This document shows positions 7,315 through 8,178 of a stretch of DNA of 8,178 nt, in pieces (the stretch's first letter is position 1; each line of letters opens with the position of its first letter). The notes under the pieces are model-generated. The model was not told the origin of the DNA, searched no databases, and worked only from the letters and a program-made list of their open reading frames with translations. Location: contig CAMWPK010000060.1 in NCBI GenBank assembly GCA_947176115.1, positions 1 to 8,178 on the forward strand. The letters run 5' to 3'. Source of the stretch: an uncultured Clostridia bacterium (GTDB lineage: Bacteria > Bacillota > Clostridia > Christensenellales > UBA3700). Position numbers and translations under genes: made by a program.

Positions 7315-7319
7315 TCCTT
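7315..7319 (-). promoter_or_regulatory. Ribosome binding site of comM, overlapping the upstream stop
   Basis: AAGGA on the minus strand uses the last two bases of the preceding TAA stop (7318-7320). It lies 3 nt before the comM ATG at 7311, a short spacer. A ribosome finishing the membrane-protein gene would therefore sit on the comM start site, which suggests translational coupling. Confidence 0.6.
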
Positions 7320-8178
7320 ATCTTGCCTTTTTAGATTTCTTCTTTGTATTAGATTTTACTTTAGTGGGCTTCTCTGCTTTTGCTTCTTCCGGTAACTCGT
7401 CTGAGATATCTTTCTCTTTTTCAATGAGTAACACGTTGGAGGCTAAAGTCATATCGACAGCCACGTACAGCAAATAGAACGTCGCAAGAAGTGTGATTAT
7501 ACTGAAGATTATCATGAAAGCGTCCTTGCTTTCAAAGTCAAGAAGCGTCGCATTGTCTACTCCGCTGATAAAACCGCTTCTTGAGAATAATTGCGCTATA
7601 TTGAGGAATGACAAAGTCGCAAGCGCGCCTACGCCGATATACAGTCTGATATCCGGTGTGATAATTAGATATATTAGTATAAGCACCAATCCCATAGGCA
7701 ACGTATCGATATTGCCTTGAGCGCCGATAACCGAATATGCAATAAGCATAACGCCTGAAAGCAATACTAGATCAAGTCTGTTTTTAGTTCTGATATAGTG
7801 ATAAACTACGTATGCGCTCATAGCAATGACAAAGAGCCAATTGCACATATCAAGGAATAGACTATCAGGTCTTATCTTACCGCCGGAAGCGAATATCGAA
7901 TACAAGTTGAACGCATTGTTGGAAAGTTTTGGATTAGCCGTATTAAAGAATTGATACATCTTGGAGAATACGCAGAATACGTCGCCCTTTGCAACTTGAT
8001 TCCAACAAAGCGGTAGCGTAATCAAGTAGAATACAACAAAGCAACCTGCCATAGTCACAGCCGTCTTTACAATTGACGACTTATCCGTAACAAGCGCGTA
8101 TATCTGATACAAAAGTATGACCGGCAAAAGTATCAGAGCGTAGTTACTAAAGAACAGCGCCAAAGTATAGAATATACC
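7318..8178 (-). CDS. Polytopic membrane protein with Lys-rich tail, possibly GT-C-fold glycosyltransferase-like; 5' end outside the window
   Basis: The frame is open to the right edge; the last 286 residues are visible, the first codon seen being GGT (Gly). There is no start in view: a TTG at 8161-8163 lies within the frame and I see no reason to use it. Hydrophobic segments are at about 7-29, 38-58, 108-128, 135-151, 161-174, 178-199 and 220-243, so at least six or seven membrane spans. The longest soluble loop (about 60-107) contains YQFFNTANPKLSNNAFNLYS. This resembles the NAFN(L/F)Y(A/S)LxG loop I know from prokaryotic GT-C mannosyltransferase-like proteins, which use polyprenyl-phosphate sugars. 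The basic/acidic tail (about 252-286) has many Lys and is probably cytoplasmic. The C-terminal half lacks the HERY-type motif often seen in such proteins. The fold assignment is an inference from pattern memory; function is unknown. It ends 6 nt before comM, so it is in the same run, though its role seems unrelated. Confidence 0.75.
   Translation of the reverse strand, partial: GIFYTLALFFSNYALILLPVILLYQIYALVTDKSSIVKTAVTMAGCFVVFYLITLPLCWNQVAKGDVFCVFSKMYQFFNTANPKLSNNAFNLYSIFASGGKIRPDSLFLDMCNWLFVIAMSAYVVYHYIRTKNRLDLVLLSGVMLIAYSVIGAQGNIDTLPMGLVLILIYLIITPDIRLYIGVGALATLSFLNIAQLFSRSGFISGVDNATLLDFESKDAFMIIFSIITLLATFYLLYVAVDMTLASNVLLIEKEKDISDELPEEAKAEKPTKVKSNTKKKSKKAR

Noticed and set aside
7318..7400. 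A-rich run in the Lys-rich tail as a frameshift site
   Set aside because: The A runs are short and encode a plausible Lys-rich tail ending in a stop that overlaps the comM ribosome binding site. No slippery heptamer with a downstream structure is evident.

Overview
All recognisable genes in this window lie on the minus strand and read from the right edge to the left edge. In transcription order they are: a polytopic membrane protein cut at its 5' end by the window, comM/yifB, dprA, topA, trmFO, hslV, and hslU cut at its 3' side. Spacing is very tight: about 6, 8, 14, -4, 3 and 1 nt between successive genes, using my preferred starts. The coding frames cover essentially the whole window. No stretch over 300 bases lacks a gene, and no RNA gene, CRISPR array, mobile element or obvious terminator hairpin is visible. 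The promoter of the run must lie to the right of the window, and its end to the left.

The gene set points to a Bacillota bacterium, probably a Clostridia-type lineage. The order dprA-topA-trmFO-(xerC)-hslV-hslU is the well-known Bacillota arrangement, seen in Bacillus with codY after hslU. TrmFO is the folate-dependent m5U54 tRNA methyltransferase typical of that phylum. HslV carries a short leader before its catalytic threonine, and the Shine-Dalgarno sequences are strong and AGGAGG-like. Two things differ from the Bacillus layout: xerC is not between trmFO and hslV, and comM/yifB sits directly before dprA. I assign no genus.

The right part (about 4.7-7.3 kb) holds two genes for handling single-stranded DNA taken up in transformation: ComM, a branch-migration AAA+ ATPase, and DprA, a ssDNA-binding protein that loads RecA. 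The centre (2.6-4.7 kb) holds topoisomerase I, which relaxes negative supercoils behind polymerases. TrmFO follows and modifies the tRNA T-loop. The left part encodes the HslUV (ClpYQ) ATP-dependent protease, a proteasome-like peptidase with its unfoldase. The rightmost gene is a multi-spanning membrane protein that I can place only tentatively near GT-C-fold glycosyltransferases.

This is mostly a conserved housekeeping neighbourhood. I see no convincing new system. The points most worth a second look are the divergent membrane protein, the missing xerC, the two start-codon corrections (topA and dprA), and the translational coupling along the run.
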